6,027 bases of DNA from Phycisphaerales bacterium. GTDB lineage: Bacteria > Planctomycetota > Phycisphaerae > Phycisphaerales > SM1A02. The stretch covers positions 1 through 6,027 of the forward strand of contig SLDM01000079.1 of the NCBI GenBank assembly GCA_007125255.1, written 5' to 3'. Below the pieces are notes generated by a model. That model was not told where the DNA came from and did no database searches. It saw only the letters and a program-made list of their open reading frames with translations. Below are positions 6,020 to 6,027 of this stretch, in pieces. The position numbers were made by a program, and so were the translations under genes. Position 1 is the first letter of the stretch, and each line of letters opens with the position of its first letter.

Positions 6020-6027
6020 CTGATCGA
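6017..6027 (+). other. In-frame amber codon and resumed reading frame
   Basis: The bases read TAG CTG ATC GA. In D-Ala ligase-like ATP-grasp proteins a segment of the type V-Y-hydrophobic-hydrophobic-E-x-N follows the RMDLRL strand. A tyrosine codon TAC would differ from this TAG by one base, and CTG ATC GA continues as Leu-Ile-Glu/Asp. The window ends before the Asn can be seen, so this is suggestive, not proven. Confidence 0.55.

Overview
The window is GC-rich bacterial DNA that looks planctomycetal, possibly Phycisphaerae-like. An ECF-type sigma factor is translationally coupled to a membrane-anchored Ser/Thr protein kinase, an arrangement expanded in that phylum. The kinase has the layout usual there: an N-terminal helical region, a PknB-like domain, one membrane segment, a coiled coil and a TPR-like tail. 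The intergenic DNA carries octamer-rich repeats of a type I associate with planctomycete genomes. The taxonomic call is inference, since no rRNA or marker gene is present.

Layout. (1) 2-499, minus strand: a small protein with an N-terminal membrane segment or signal peptide, function unknown, with a strong ribosome binding site. (2) 500-734: divergent intergenic region with an 11-bp-phased repeat and two overlapping GC palindromes. (3) 735-3583, plus strand: sigma factor and kinase overlapping by ATGA, probably one signalling operon. (4) 3584-4079: about 500 bp without a supported gene, filled by octamer tandem repeats, two copies of a composite repeat ending in a hairpin, and a 48-nt pure pyrimidine tract at the start of the next gene. 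(5) 4080-6019, plus strand: an HEAGH zinc metallopeptidase-like protein overlapping by ATGA with an ATP-grasp, D-Ala-D-Ala ligase-like protein.

How the genes may work together. Sigma factor and kinase are probably a signalling pair in which the kinase, sensing through its C-terminal region, controls the cognate sigma factor. The metallopeptidase and ATP-grasp protein form a second coupled pair, one predicted to break and one to make peptide or amide-type bonds. Their substrate cannot be read from the sequence.

The most notable points are an in-frame TAG that ends the ATP-grasp protein just before the expected Glu-x-Asn metal-binding motif, with the frame resuming as Leu-Ile-Glu/Asp up to the window edge; the duplicated hairpin repeat with one compensatory base change; and the 11-bp-phased array upstream of the minus-strand gene.
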